A stretch of 9,531 nucleotides of DNA, taken from positions 1-9,531 of the forward strand of contig JASEGW010000054.1 in the NCBI GenBank assembly GCA_030017825.1, written 5' to 3'. Below, in pieces: positions 1-6,227 of the stretch (positions are counted from its first letter, which is position 1; each line of letters opens with the position of its first letter). This DNA comes from a bacterium. Its GTDB lineage: Bacteria; UBA9089; JAHJRX01. A program made the position numbers and the translations under genes. The notes under the pieces were generated by a model. It saw only the letters and a program-made list of their open reading frames with translations, ran no database searches and was not told the DNA's origin.

Positions 1-74
1 CCTTGTCAGTAAAGGAATTATAGCATTTTTGTAAAATAACTGATTTATTTCGCAGCACAGTAAGTCTATTTTAA

Positions 75-103
75 TTGACTAAAGGTAAGTTTTTTGATAC
101 AAT
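75..103 (+). promoter_or_regulatory. sigma70-type promoter of the SRP RNA gene
   Basis: A -35 box TTGACT (75-80) and a -10 box TACAAT (98-103) each match the consensus at five of six positions and are separated by exactly 17 nt. Transcription would start near 110-112, a few bases before the first base of the SRP RNA closing stem at 116. The spacing, the box quality and the position directly before a stable RNA gene make this the best promoter in the window. It may also supply transcription to the downstream dnaX cluster, because no strong terminator is visible after the RNA. Confidence 0.8.
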
Positions 104-115
104 TTTTTAACATTT

Positions 116-386
116 GGTCGTGCTAGATGGGGAGATAGCGGTGCCCTGTAACCTGCAATCCGCTACAGCAGGGTTGAATTCCTACCCAGAGGTTTTGTTA
201 ACCATTAGATGAACTCTTAGAAAGTGGTGTTAATAGCTAAGTCCTTTGCAATTATAAACTACCCAACTCCGTCAGGTCTGGAAGGAAGCAGCGGTAAGTA
301 ATTTATGGTTGGCAATAGGGTTGCTTAGCTGGAGCTAACTACTAAGAATTTGCTTTTAGTTAAAAGCTGAAGGTAGGTGCACGGCC
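116..386 (+). ncRNA. ffs: Signal recognition particle RNA, large bacterial type with Alu domain
   Basis: This is the RNA core of the signal recognition particle, which with the Ffh protein targets ribosomes making membrane and exported proteins. The ends GGTCGTGC (116-123) and GCACGGCC (379-386) pair to close the molecule, with one G-U pair. The 5' part (about 121-181) closely resembles the Alu domain of Bacillus scRNA, including GGTGCCCTGTAACCTGCAAT and the following GCAGGG. The S-domain apical loop bound by Ffh is at 271-292, with TCAGGTCTGGAAGGAAGCAG as the hallmark. The 3' return strand (about 311-345, GGCAATAGGGTTGC then GAGCTAAC) also matches the Bacillus RNA. The length of about 271 nt is that of the long Alu-containing class, not the short 4.5S RNA of E. 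coli. The exact ends are inferred from the closing stem. No strong U-tract terminator follows, so the 3' end may be made by processing. Confidence 0.95.
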
Positions 387-401
387 AAAAACTCTTAACA
401 C

Positions 402-432
402 TTGAATTTTAAACTTCAAAGCTTCTTATATT
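402..432 (+). promoter_or_regulatory. possible promoter before dnaX
   Basis: TTGAAT (402-407) and TATATT (427-432) resemble -35 and -10 boxes, but the 19-nt spacer is long. The 89-nt gap between the SRP RNA and dnaX is AT-rich, so chance matches are expected. It is listed because dnaX otherwise has only the SRP RNA promoter. Confidence 0.25.
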
Positions 433-475
433 TGAAAATTATATCATTGAGAATTGAAACCCATGGGAATTTCGT

Positions 476-2095
476 ATGTCATATTTGGCTTTAGCCAGAA
501 AATGGCGACCGCAAAAATTTGAAGATGTAATTGGACAAGAACATATTACCCTATCTTTGAAAAATGCTATAATAAGTGGACGCACAACACATGCTTACCT
601 TTTTGCTGGACCCAGGGGTACTGGTAAAACCACTACTGCTCGCATATTAGCTAAAGCTCTGAATTGTCAAAGAGAAGACAAAAGCATGCATCCATGCAAC
701 GAGTGTAATTCATGTTTAGAGATTACTTGCGGAAGTTGTTTAGATGCGTTAGAAATTGATGGCGCTTCTAATCGAGGCATTGATGAGATAAGAGAACTTC
801 GAGAGAGAGTAAAATTTGCTCCAGCTAGCTTAAAGAATAAGGTATATATTATTGATGAAATTCATATGCTTACAGAGCCAGCTTTTAATGCTTTACTTAA
901 AACTTTAGAAGAACCTCCTCCATACGTGGTATTCATTTTTGCTACTACCAATCCTCATAAAGTTCCCCTTACCATTCTTTCTCGTTGTCAAAGGTTTGAT
1001 TTTAAGAAAATATCTAATCAGAAGATTATTCAGGCTTTAGAATTAATTACAAAAGAAGAGAATATAAATATGGATTATTCTGCTTTGAGTTTAATTTCTC
1101 AAGCAGCTACAGGAAGCCTAAGAGATGCTCAAACAATTTTAGATCAATTAATTTCTTACAAAAAAACAGATATTACAAAAGAAGATGTCTTGTTTTTATC
1201 AGGTAGAGTCTCTTTTGAAAATTTAATAAATATTAGCAAGGCTATTTCCAGCCAAGATAAAGTTTCTTGTCTAAATCAGATAAATGAAGTGTATTATAAT
1301 GGTATAGATTTAGAACAATTAGCATTTGACCTATTAAGATTTTATAAAGATTTATATTTTATAAAGATTTCATCTTCCCTTTCAGAAATTTTAGAAGTAT
1401 CAGAGAATGAATTAGATACTTTACTTGAAGAATCACAAAATTATTCCCTGGATTATTTAAGAAATATAATTGAATATTTAAAGAAGTTACACTCAAACCT
1501 TAAAGAAACAGACCATTCTAAATTAATTTTAGAATTAGGAATTATAGACTTAATTGACCTTAAAGATAAAGTTCCTATTACTCAAATCTTAAATCGTTTA
1601 AAAGAGGTAGAGGAAAATTTTAGAGAAAACAGAGAAAAAGGGTCAAGTTTTTCCATAGAAGAAGAATATGATAACTTTGCATCATCAGAAGAAATTTCTT
1701 CGTTAGAAATAATTCCTTCTTTAAACTTAAGTGAAGTTAAAAAAGGGTGGGATTTATTATTAGAAAGAGTAAAAAAGAAAAAAGCTTCTCTAAAAGCTTG
1801 CTTAAGAGAAGGAGAGATTTTAGAAATTAACAACGAAACTATTGTCCTTGGCTTTCAAGAAAGTTTTTCTTCAAAGATTGTGGAGAAGAAGGAAAATATA
1901 GAGATTATTGAAGAAGAAATAAAGGGTGTTTACAATCAAGAGTTAAAGCTTAAAATTGCTATTCAAAAGAAGAATAATATAAGAAAAGAGGATACTGCTA
2001 ACTTGAATTATAGTTTACTCTTAGATAGTGAACCTATAATAAAAGAAACTTTAAATGTATTTGGAGGGCAAATAATTAAGGTAAACAAGAAATAG
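476..2095 (+). CDS. dnaX: DNA polymerase III subunits gamma and tau (clamp loader ATPase)
   Basis: DnaX is the AAA+ motor of the replicative clamp loader, which opens and places the beta sliding clamp on primed DNA. The N-terminus MSYLALARKWRP, then FEDVIGQEHI, is the family signature and fixes the ATG at 476 despite a weak Shine-Dalgarno. Walker A is GPRGTGKT (residues 45-52). The zinc module uses C64, C74, C77 and C80, with an additional CGSC at 85-88. Walker B is IIDEIH (125-130), sensor 1 lies around FATTN (155-159), the arginine finger is in SRC (169-171), and sensor 2 is GSLRDA (213-218). The clamp-loader collar helices follow to about residue 360. After a charged linker, a C-terminal tau region begins near W425. 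At 539 aa it is similar in size to Bacillus DnaX and shorter than E. coli tau. It sits between the SRP RNA and ybaB-recR, a widely conserved order. A probable -1 frameshift site at 1771-1811 would also give a short gamma form. Confidence 0.97.
   Translation: MSYLALARKWRPQKFEDVIGQEHITLSLKNAIISGRTTHAYLFAGPRGTGKTTTARILAKALNCQREDKSMHPCNECNSCLEITCGSCLDALEIDGASNRGIDEIRELRERVKFAPASLKNKVYIIDEIHMLTEPAFNALLKTLEEPPPYVVFIFATTNPHKVPLTILSRCQRFDFKKISNQKIIQALELITKEENINMDYSALSLISQAATGSLRDAQTILDQLISYKKTDITKEDVLFLSGRVSFENLINISKAISSQDKVSCLNQINEVYYNGIDLEQLAFDLLRFYKDLYFIKISSSLSEILEVSENELDTLLEESQNYSLDYLRNIIEYLKKLHSNLKETDHSKLILELGIIDLIDLKDKVPITQILNRLKEVEENFRENREKGSSFSIEEEYDNFASSEEISSLEIIPSLNLSEVKKGWDLLLERVKKKKASLKACLREGEILEINNETIVLGFQESFSSKIVEKKENIEIIEEEIKGVYNQELKLKIAIQKKNNIRKEDTANLNYSLLLDSEPIIKETLNVFGGQIIKVNKK
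1771..1830 (+). promoter_or_regulatory. candidate programmed -1 frameshift site of dnaX (tau/gamma switch)
   Basis: Within dnaX, codons GTA-AAA-AAG place an A-AAA-AAG heptamer (1771-1777) in the phase needed for tandem -1 slippage. After a 7-nt spacer, a hairpin follows. Its 7-bp outer stem pairs CTTCTCT (1785-1791) with AGAGAAG (1805-1811). A 2x1 internal loop and a 3-bp inner stem (AAG 1794-1796 with CTT 1801-1803) are capped by CTTG (1797-1800), a known stable tetraloop. After slippage the next codon is GAA, then 16 more codons and TAA at 1828-1830, so the shifted product would be 434 + 17 = about 451 aa. E. coli dnaX uses the same heptamer with a downstream stem-loop and makes a 431-aa gamma. 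No convincing upstream Shine-Dalgarno stimulator is seen; only a weak purine run (1762-1769). RNA polymerase slippage on the A runs is an alternative route to a short form. Confidence 0.68.
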
Positions 2096-2104
2096 GAGGT
2101 TAAA

Positions 2105-2425
2105 GTGAAAGGTTTTGGAAATATGATGAAACAAGCTCAAAAAATTGGGGCTGAGATGGCTAAGGTTCAAGAGGAATTAACAAAAAAAACAGTAACAGTT
2201 ACTTCTGGAGGTGGAATGGTAACCATTACTGCAAATGGGAAGAAAGAGATTACTGAAATTAAGATTGACCCTGAGATAATAAACCCCGAAGATAAGGAAA
2301 TGCTCGAAGATTTGGTTCAAGCTGCTGTGAATGAAGCTATAGGAAGAGTTGATGAGATGGCCAACAAAGAAATGAGTAGAATTACAGGAGGTTTAAATAT
2401 TCCTGGTTTAGGCGGACTAGTTTAA
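2105..2425 (+). CDS. ybaB: YbaB/EbfC family nucleoid-associated DNA-binding protein
   Basis: This is a small DNA-binding protein of the YbaB/EbfC family, which forms tweezer-like dimers on the nucleoid and is genetically tied to recR. The 106-residue length is typical. The N-terminal helix has the family pattern NMMKQAQKIGAEMAKVQEEL (residues 6-25). A beta core with TSGGGMVTITANGKKEI follows (about 33-49), then IKIDPEIINPEDKEMLEDLV and a helix with AAVNEA. The start is GTG at 2105, supported by AGGAGG (2094-2099), which overlaps the dnaX stop and sits 5 nt upstream. An internal ATG at 2123 would lose part of the first helix. It lies 9 nt after dnaX and 16 nt before recR, so the three are almost certainly co-transcribed and probably translationally linked. 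Confidence 0.95.
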   Translation: MKGFGNMMKQAQKIGAEMAKVQEELTKKTVTVTSGGGMVTITANGKKEITEIKIDPEIINPEDKEMLEDLVQAAVNEAIGRVDEMANKEMSRITGGLNIPGLGGLV

Positions 2426-2441
2426 GGATTTATAAAACACA

Positions 2442-3038
2442 ATGCAACTAGCCCCTTCCATGCTAAGGCTTATCAATGAATTTAGCAAACTTCCTACTAT
2501 TGGCCCTAAGACAGCTCAAAGATTAGCTTTTTATATTTTAAAAACCTCCAAGAATGAAGTTTCTAGACTTTCTGATTCTTTGTTAGAAGTGAAGGAAAAG
2601 GTAAAATATTGCCAAATCTGTTTTAATATTTCAGAAGAAGATGTTTGTCCTATTTGCAAAGATACAAGAAGAGATAGCTCTTTAATTTGTGTAGTAGAAC
2701 AGCCTTTTGATGTTATAGTCATTGAAAAATTAGCCACCTATAAAGGTTTATATCATGTTCTATTAGGTAATATTTCTCCTTTGGAAGGAGTAGGCCCTGA
2801 AGAGTTGAAAATTAAAGAATTATTAGAAAGATTAAAAGGAAAGGAAGCTAAAGAAGTAATCATTGCTACTAATTCTGATGTTCAAGGAGAGACTACAGCT
2901 ATCTATTTACATAAATTAATTCAGCCTTTACGAATTTATGTGAGTAGAATTGCTTATGGAATTCCAGTTGGCGGTAATTTAGAATATACAGATGAAGTAA
3001 CTTTAACCAAAGCTATAGAAGGTAGAAGAGCTATGTGA
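2442..3038 (+). CDS. recR: Recombination mediator protein RecR
   Basis: RecR acts with RecO (and RecF) to load RecA at single-stranded gaps. The 198-aa length matches the family at about 200. An N-terminal helix-hairpin-helix is seen at LPTIGPKTAQRLAF (17-30). A C4 zinc finger uses C57, C60, C69 and C72. A Toprim domain begins near ICVVEQPFDV (82-91) and includes ATNSDVQGETTA (142-153). The conserved C-terminal segment is RIAYGIPVGGNLEYTDEVTL (169-188). All key elements are present. The ATG at 2442 fits the usual RecR N-terminus, although the nearest Shine-Dalgarno-like AAGGA (2424-2428) is a rather distant 13 nt. Translation may be helped by coupling to ybaB, which ends 16 nt upstream. Confidence 0.97.
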   Translation: MQLAPSMLRLINEFSKLPTIGPKTAQRLAFYILKTSKNEVSRLSDSLLEVKEKVKYCQICFNISEEDVCPICKDTRRDSSLICVVEQPFDVIVIEKLATYKGLYHVLLGNISPLEGVGPEELKIKELLERLKGKEAKEVIIATNSDVQGETTAIYLHKLIQPLRIYVSRIAYGIPVGGNLEYTDEVTLTKAIEGRRAM

Positions 3039-3096
3039 AATAAAAATAGTAGATAATATTTGCAAGTAAGAAGATAAGATGAGCCAATGGAGGCAA

Positions 3097-3114
3097 AATA
3101 AGAGAAATCTTATT
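3097..3114 (+). promoter_or_regulatory. perfect hairpin with GAAA tetraloop in the porC leader
   Basis: In the 99-nt gap between recR and porC, AATAAGA (3097-3103) and TCTTATT (3108-3114) form a perfect 7-bp stem around GAAA, a GNRA-type tetraloop. It lies 12 nt before the strong Shine-Dalgarno AAGGAGG (3127-3133) of porC. There is no T-run after it, so a classical terminator is unlikely. It could be an mRNA-stabilising or processing element separating the housekeeping cluster from the POR operon, or chance in AT-rich DNA. Confidence 0.35.
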
Positions 3115-3137
3115 AATGATGTAACGAAGGAGGTCTT

Positions 3138-3716
3138 ATGGGTAATTTAGTAGAAATCCGCTGGCATGGAAGAGGAGGGCAGGGAGCAAAGACCGCAGCT
3201 TTGCTTTTTGCTGATGCTGCTTTAAACGAAGGAAAGAATGTGCAGGCTTTTCCAGAGTATGGGCCAGAGCGCATGGGAGCACCTGTGCAATCATTTAATC
3301 GTATTAGTGATGATCCTATTAATATTCGTTGTGGAATAGAAAGTCCTCAAGTAGTAGTAGTTTTAGATCCTACTTTGATGAATATTGTAGATGTTACCGC
3401 AGGACTTCCTGAAGATGGTATTTTGCTTATTAATACTTCAGAAGAGCCTTCAGAAGTCAGAAAAGATAAAAGTGTTTCTGGAAGAAGAATATTCACTGTA
3501 AATGCTTCTCTTATTTCTAAAGAATCTATAGGCCGCGATATACCTAATACTCCTATGTTAGGAGCCTTGATAAAAGCTACAGGGTTAATAAATTATGAAA
3601 GAATGCTAAAAGATACTAAAGCTAAGTTAGAAAAGAAGTTTAAAAGCAAACCAGAGATGATTGATGGTAATATTAAAGCAATACAGCGAGCTTATGAGGA
3701 GGTAAAATCAGAATGA
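3138..3716 (+). CDS. porC: Pyruvate:ferredoxin oxidoreductase, gamma subunit
   Basis: This is the gamma subunit of the four-subunit 2-oxoacid:ferredoxin oxidoreductase, which converts pyruvate and CoA to acetyl-CoA and CO2 and reduces ferredoxin in the cytoplasm. The gamma domain is thought to contribute to CoA binding. Visible hallmarks are IRWHGRGGQGAKTAA (residues 7-21), with the glycine-rich loop that defines the family, and FPEYGPERMGAPVQSF (39-54). IPNTPMLGAL, near residue 135, is typical of the C-terminal half. The 192-aa length is normal. The start is supported by AAGGAGG (3127-3133), 4 nt upstream of the ATG. The stop overlaps the porD start in ATGA (3713-3716). Pyruvate rather than a branched-chain 2-oxoacid is favoured by the alpha subunit sequence. 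Confidence 0.93.
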   Translation: MGNLVEIRWHGRGGQGAKTAALLFADAALNEGKNVQAFPEYGPERMGAPVQSFNRISDDPINIRCGIESPQVVVVLDPTLMNIVDVTAGLPEDGILLINTSEEPSEVRKDKSVSGRRIFTVNASLISKESIGRDIPNTPMLGALIKATGLINYERMLKDTKAKLEKKFKSKPEMIDGNIKAIQRAYEEVKSE

Positions 3717-4003
3717 AGAAATTACCAAATTGGAAAGAGCTTCCTATGGGAGGATTAATTTTAGAAGCAGGAAGTGCAGAAAATTACAAAACAGGAGGTT
3801 GGAGAAGTATCAAACCTATTCACGATAAAGATAAATGCATTAATTGCTTAAATTGTTGGATCTATTGTCCTGATTCCTCCATCATAGTGGAGGATGGGAA
3901 AGTAGTCGGAATTAATTATGAATTTTGCAAAGGCTGTGGAATATGCGCTCATGAATGTCCTCCGAAAGTAGCAGCTATTTCCATGGTAGAAGAAAGGAGG
4001 TAG
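3713..4003 (+). CDS. porD: Pyruvate:ferredoxin oxidoreductase, delta subunit (2x[4Fe-4S] ferredoxin)
   Basis: This small electron-transfer subunit carries two [4Fe-4S] clusters that pass electrons from the TPP site toward free ferredoxin. Two complete CxxCxxCxxxC motifs are present: C42, C45, C48, C52 and C72, C75, C78, C82. As in other 8-Fe ferredoxins, one of the last four ligands of each motif probably serves the other cluster. The N-terminal tail with GGWRSIKP (28-35) is typical of PorD and VorD and distinguishes it from a free ferredoxin. The 96-aa length is normal. Its ATG overlaps the porC stop by 4 nt, and GAGGAGG (3696-3702) lies 10 nt upstream, so translation is probably coupled. 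Only 3 nt separate it from porA. Confidence 0.94.
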   Translation: MKKLPNWKELPMGGLILEAGSAENYKTGGWRSIKPIHDKDKCINCLNCWIYCPDSSIIVEDGKVVGINYEFCKGCGICAHECPPKVAAISMVEERR

Positions 4004-4006
4004 GTA

Positions 4007-5182
4007 ATGAGTAAAATAGTAGCTAAAACTGGTAACGAATCTATGGCTGAAGCTATGCGGCAAATAAATCCGGATGTGGTAGCCGCCTATCCTATTACTC
4101 CTTCTACGGAAATAGTTCAGATATTTTCAAGTTATGTAGCTGATGGATTGGTAGATACAGAATTTTTAGCAGTAGAAAGTGAGCACAGCGCTATGAGTGC
4201 TTGTATAGGTTCAGCAGCCACTGGAGCTCGCACTATGACCTGTACGGCATCTCAAGGCTTGGCTCTTATGTGGGAAATGCTTTATATTGCTACAGGTTTG
4301 CGCTTACCTATTGTAATTGCTGGAGTAAATAGAGCTTTAAGTGCCCCTATTAACATTCATTGTGACCATAGTGATACTATGGGAATTAGAGATAGTGGTT
4401 GGATTCAAATATATTCTGAAAATGCTCAGGAAGGTTATGATAACTTAATTCAAGCTGTAAAAATAGCTGAAGAATGTTGTCTTCCAGCTATAGTTACCAC
4501 TGATGGTTTTATCATTAGTCACGGTATGGAATCTATGAAGCTCTTAGAAGATAAGGAAGTACAAGATTTTATAGGAGATTATAAAGCTCCATATACTTTA
4601 ATTAATCCCCAAAAACCTATAACTGTAGGAGCTTTAGATTTTACAGACTATTATTTCGAACATCGTCGTAGCACTGCTGAGGCTGTGTTACAAGCAAAAG
4701 ATAAAATTATAAAAGTTAGCCAAGAATATAGCCATCTTTCTCAAAGAAAATATGAGCTTTTTGAAGAGTATAGATTAGATGATGCTCAAATGGCTATTGT
4801 AGTCTTAGGTTCTACTGCAGGAACTGCCAAAGTAGTAATTGATGAACTTAGAAGCAAAGGAATTAAAGCAGGACTTCTAAAGATTAGAGTATATCGTCCT
4901 TTTCCTGCAGAAGAATTGGCAATCGTCTTATCCAAGATACCAGCAGTAGCTATTTTAGATAGAGCTGATTCTTTAAGCACTATGGGTGGACCAGTATTTA
5001 TAGATATCAAATCAGCTTTGTATAACTTAGAAAAGCGCTCTAAATTGATAAATTACATTTATGGATTAGGAGGTAGGGACACTACTTTGCATCACATTAG
5101 AGAAGTTTATCAAGATTTACAAAATATCTTAGATACTGGAAAAATTGCTCAATCTATTAAATATCTTGGCGTAAGAGAGTAG
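4007..5182 (+). CDS. porA: Pyruvate:ferredoxin oxidoreductase, alpha subunit
   Basis: The alpha subunit holds the pyrimidine-binding side of the TPP site and substrate-binding residues. YPITPSTE (residues 28-35) is the family signature; the threonine (T31) is known to contact pyruvate in characterised enzymes. VESEHSAM (56-63) contains the conserved glutamate region that activates TPP. TASQGLALMWE (80-90) and the arginine in VNRALSAP (107-114) follow. NIHCDHSD and RDSGWIQIY (about 116-136) are of the pyruvate type rather than the 2-oxoglutarate type. A second Rossmann-like domain begins near IVVLGSTAGT (about residue 264). The 391-aa length is as expected. The start has AAGGAGG (3994-4000) 6 nt upstream and lies 3 nt after porD. 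No key residue appears to be missing. Substrate assignment is inferred from sequence only. Confidence 0.94.
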   Translation: MSKIVAKTGNESMAEAMRQINPDVVAAYPITPSTEIVQIFSSYVADGLVDTEFLAVESEHSAMSACIGSAATGARTMTCTASQGLALMWEMLYIATGLRLPIVIAGVNRALSAPINIHCDHSDTMGIRDSGWIQIYSENAQEGYDNLIQAVKIAEECCLPAIVTTDGFIISHGMESMKLLEDKEVQDFIGDYKAPYTLINPQKPITVGALDFTDYYFEHRRSTAEAVLQAKDKIIKVSQEYSHLSQRKYELFEEYRLDDAQMAIVVLGSTAGTAKVVIDELRSKGIKAGLLKIRVYRPFPAEELAIVLSKIPAVAILDRADSLSTMGGPVFIDIKSALYNLEKRSKLINYIYGLGGRDTTLHHIREVYQDLQNILDTGKIAQSIKYLGVRE

Positions 5183-5193
5183 GAGGAAAAGAT

Positions 5194-6120
5194 ATGGCAA
5201 ACCTAAAAGAATTATCAAAAAGACTAGATCGCCTTTCTGGAGGACACCGTGCTTGTGCAGGATGCACAGAACCCATTGCTGTGCGGCAGATTCTTTTGGC
5301 TGCAGATTCACCGGTAGTAGCAGGTAGCTGTACAGGATGTCTTGAAGTAGTAACTACCATCTTTCCTTACACCGCTTGGAAGAATGCTTTTATTCATTCT
5401 GCCTTTGAGAATTCAGCAGCAACTATGAGCGGAATAGAAGCTGCCCATAAAGTTTTGGTAAAGAAAGGTAAAGCTTCTAAAGATTTTAAATTTATTGCCT
5501 TTGGAGGAGATGGAGGAACTTATGACATTGGTTTTCAATCTCTATCCGGAGCCATGGAACGCGGACATAATATGCTTTATGTGTGCTTAGATAATGGAGC
5601 TTACATGAATACAGGAATACAACGCTCCAGCGCTACTCCAAAAGGTGCTCATACCACCACATCTCCAGCAGGAAAAGTAATTCCAGGCAAGAAAGAATTT
5701 CGTAAAGATTTAACCTCGATAATGGTTGCTCATAATATTCCTTATGTAGCTCAGACAACTCCTGGTCATTGGAGAGATTTAACCAATAAAGTAGAAAAAG
5801 CTTTAACAGTGGATGGTCCAGCATTTCTTAATATATTAGTACCTTGTCGTTTAGGTTGGGGTTTTGCTCCAGAAACAGCTTTAGATGTGGCTAGAGAGGC
5901 AACTGATAGTTGTTATTGGCCTTTATTTGAAGTAGAAGATGGTAATTGGAAGCTTAATTATCAGCCTAAAGAGAAAAAGCCTTTAGTTAATTGGCTAAAG
6001 AAGCAAGTTAGATTTAAGCACCTTTTCAAACCAGGCTGCGAAGAGATTTTAGAAGACTTGCAAGTTGATATAGATAAGAATTGGAAAAGACTTTTAGATA
6101 GGTGTGGAGAGGAAGCTTAA
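5194..6120 (+). CDS. porB: Pyruvate:ferredoxin oxidoreductase, beta subunit (TPP-binding)
   Basis: The beta subunit binds the diphosphate of TPP and the cluster nearest the active site. The TPP/Mg2+ motif is GDGGTYDIGFQSLSGA (105-120), with the partner N134 in CLDNGAYMNT. The likely proximal [4Fe-4S] ligands are C21 and C24 (CAGC), C49 (TGCLEV) and C218 (LVPCRLGW), the four positions known in the family. GIQRSSATPKGAHTTTSPAG (141-160) is the usual loop after the TPP motif. The 308-aa length is normal for PorB. AGGAGG (5181-5186) lies 7 nt upstream of the ATG, and porA ends 11 nt before. It is the last gene of the operon and is followed at once by a terminator-like hairpin. Confidence 0.95.
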   Translation: MANLKELSKRLDRLSGGHRACAGCTEPIAVRQILLAADSPVVAGSCTGCLEVVTTIFPYTAWKNAFIHSAFENSAATMSGIEAAHKVLVKKGKASKDFKFIAFGGDGGTYDIGFQSLSGAMERGHNMLYVCLDNGAYMNTGIQRSSATPKGAHTTTSPAGKVIPGKKEFRKDLTSIMVAHNIPYVAQTTPGHWRDLTNKVEKALTVDGPAFLNILVPCRLGWGFAPETALDVAREATDSCYWPLFEVEDGNWKLNYQPKEKKPLVNWLKKQVRFKHLFKPGCEEILEDLQVDIDKNWKRLLDRCGEEA

Positions 6121-6139
6121 AAAAGAACTGCTCTTTGTT

Positions 6140-6180
6140 GATTTAAGATTTAGTCTTAAATCTTATAGGTTCCTCTTTTT
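6140..6180 (+). terminator. rho-independent terminator of the por operon
   Basis: GATTTAAGA (6140-6148) and TCTTAAATC (6154-6162) form a perfect 9-bp stem with a 5-nt loop, starting 20 nt after the porB stop. A T-rich stretch ending in TTTTT (6176-6180) follows after about 11 nt. An outer pairing of AAAAAGAAC (6120-6128) with GTTC (6169-6172) and the T-run could extend the structure. The stem is AT-rich, as expected in this genome. Confidence 0.65.
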
Positions 6181-6227
6181 GATAATAGAAGATGTTCTTT
6201 CAATTAAAAACATTTAAGGAGGCACTT

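Noticed and set aside
1..74. tRNA or the end of a gene before the SRP RNA promoter
   Set aside because: No cloverleaf, T-loop motif or coherent coding frame could be seen; the stretch is AT-rich and too short to judge.
463..475. Upstream ATG at 463 as the dnaX start
   Set aside because: It is out of frame with dnaX; the frame from 476 begins with the conserved DnaX N-terminus.
1778..1784. Second A-AAA-AAG heptamer as an additional slip site
   Set aside because: The bases are present but in the wrong phase for tandem -1 slippage in the dnaX frame, and it would lie immediately against the hairpin.
1582..1833. Open frame of 83 codons on the minus strand inside dnaX
   Set aside because: It lies wholly opposite a strongly conserved gene, has low-complexity composition mirroring the A-rich sense strand, and has no recognisable domain.
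3079..3150. 23-codon reading frame (leader peptide) before porC
   Set aside because: It lacks a Shine-Dalgarno, has no regulatory codon run, and overlaps the strong ribosome binding site and start of porC.
5157..5360. Overlapping minus-strand frames across the porA-porB junction
   Set aside because: They are shadows of two intact conserved genes and have no family signature.
6192..6227. Upstream ATG extending the exported protein by 12 residues
   Set aside because: The extension MFFQLKTFKEAL would bury the signal peptide, and the excellent AAGGAGG is placed for the ATG at 6228.
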